Of a stretch of DNA of 64,000 bases, positions 63,660 through 64,000 are shown piece after piece. Each line of letters begins with the position of its first letter. Within the stretch, counting starts at the first letter, position 1. A model generated the notes under the pieces. It worked only from the letters and a program-made list of their open reading frames with translations, made no database searches and was not told the DNA's origin. The translations under genes and the position numbers were made by a program. Origin of the DNA: Blasia pusilla (taxonomy: Eukaryota > Marchantiophyta > Marchantiopsida > Blasiales); assembly GCA_050084515.1 (NCBI GenBank), contig CM114271.1, forward strand, positions 39,184,001 through 39,248,000, given 5' to 3'.

Positions 63660-63748
63660 GTAGGAAAAAGGACACATGTCAAAAAATAAGTACACCAATA
63701 ACACATGCCACTATTTTGGGTGTGGCACTCCTTCCACAATAATATAGA
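63660..63748 (-). mobile_element. Helitron 5' terminus (minus strand)
   Basis: From 63748 the minus strand reads TCTATATTATTGTGGAAGG, preceded by A, with a TGACATGTGTC block near 63672-63682. It has the same organisation as the 54522, 38476 and 23311 termini. The matching 3' end is not visible to its left. Confidence 0.5.
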
Positions 63749-63822
63749 TTTTCCCCAAGCTCATTAACCTCCATTTTAATTATATGGAAGAAAATAAAAC
63801 ACACTCAAGTATTAGAAATAAA

Positions 63823-64000
63823 CTAGTTAGCATGCTCGTGCTTGCCCACGAAAACGAATTTTTAAAAATGATAGTATTTTTCACTTCATTTTTAAAAAAA
63901 AATTTCCACATTCTTAAATCTTGAAGGAGTAACGACATTCCACTCTTCTAGATAACTTCATTCCTCAATAAAGATTTAAATGATGCCCCACTCCCTTAAA
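63823..64000 (-). mobile_element. Helitron 3' terminus (minus strand), element leaves the window
   Basis: The minus strand reads GGGCAAGCACGAGCATGC, then TAACTAG ending at 63823, followed by T. GC-rich imperfect palindrome, short spacer and CTAG before T is the standard plant Helitron 3' end. The 5' end would lie beyond 64000. Confidence 0.6.

Overview
The window is nuclear DNA of a land plant. It has spliced genes with GT-AG introns, a nuclear gene for a chloroplast NDH-complex subunit with a transit peptide, a cytosolic ribosomal protein gene, and plant-type LTR, hAT and Helitron transposon remains in long AT-rich stretches. I cannot name the species. Low gene density, low GC between genes and a hAT of the ZMYM/ZNF862-like type would fit a bryophyte or another seed-free plant, but that is inference.

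Layout. 1-9756 is a graveyard of retroelements: several copies of a short inverted-repeat family, direct repeats that may be LTRs, a decayed minus-strand gag-protease frame (6003-7786) and a decayed minus-strand copia gag-protease (8521-9756). 9757-15600 is AT-rich without genes, apart from a fold-back palindrome near 13530. 15620-21495 holds a GC-rich 5' region and a five-exon plus-strand gene. Its product combines RING1 and IBR zinc modules with a long helical region and UBC domain of the BIRC6/BRUCE type. 21496-25300 has no gene. 25302-29628 is a transposon-like unit: about 135-bp inverted arms around a minus-strand hAT transposase with a single in-frame TAG, plus two tRNA-derived (SINE-like) pieces. 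30131-32067 carries an inverted duplication of a leucine-rich-repeat fragment and open, unrecognised coding-like fragments. 32515-36109 is repeats, including a 250-bp tandem duplication. 36110-37419 is a complete minus-strand RPS13 (uS15) gene in five exons. 37420-44728 has no gene but holds a 210-bp Helitron with both ends and copies of dispersed repeats. 44729-47735 is a complete plus-strand ndhO gene in seven exons. 47736-51801 has no gene I can name but contains a long inverted repeat and decayed 150-bp tandem repeats beside a GC-rich promoter-like island. 51802-64000 is AT-rich, with fragments of a Helitron helicase and a copia reverse transcriptase, a near-perfect 23-nt hairpin and more Helitron ends.

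The three host genes have no evident shared function: ubiquitin transfer, cytosolic translation, and cyclic electron flow round photosystem I. The most interesting item is the RING1-IBR/BIRC6-type E2 fusion, which appears to lack the catalytic RING2 of normal RBR ligases and to carry its own E2 domain instead. All exon models here were assembled by hand from splice signals, phase and family resemblance; none has been checked against transcripts.
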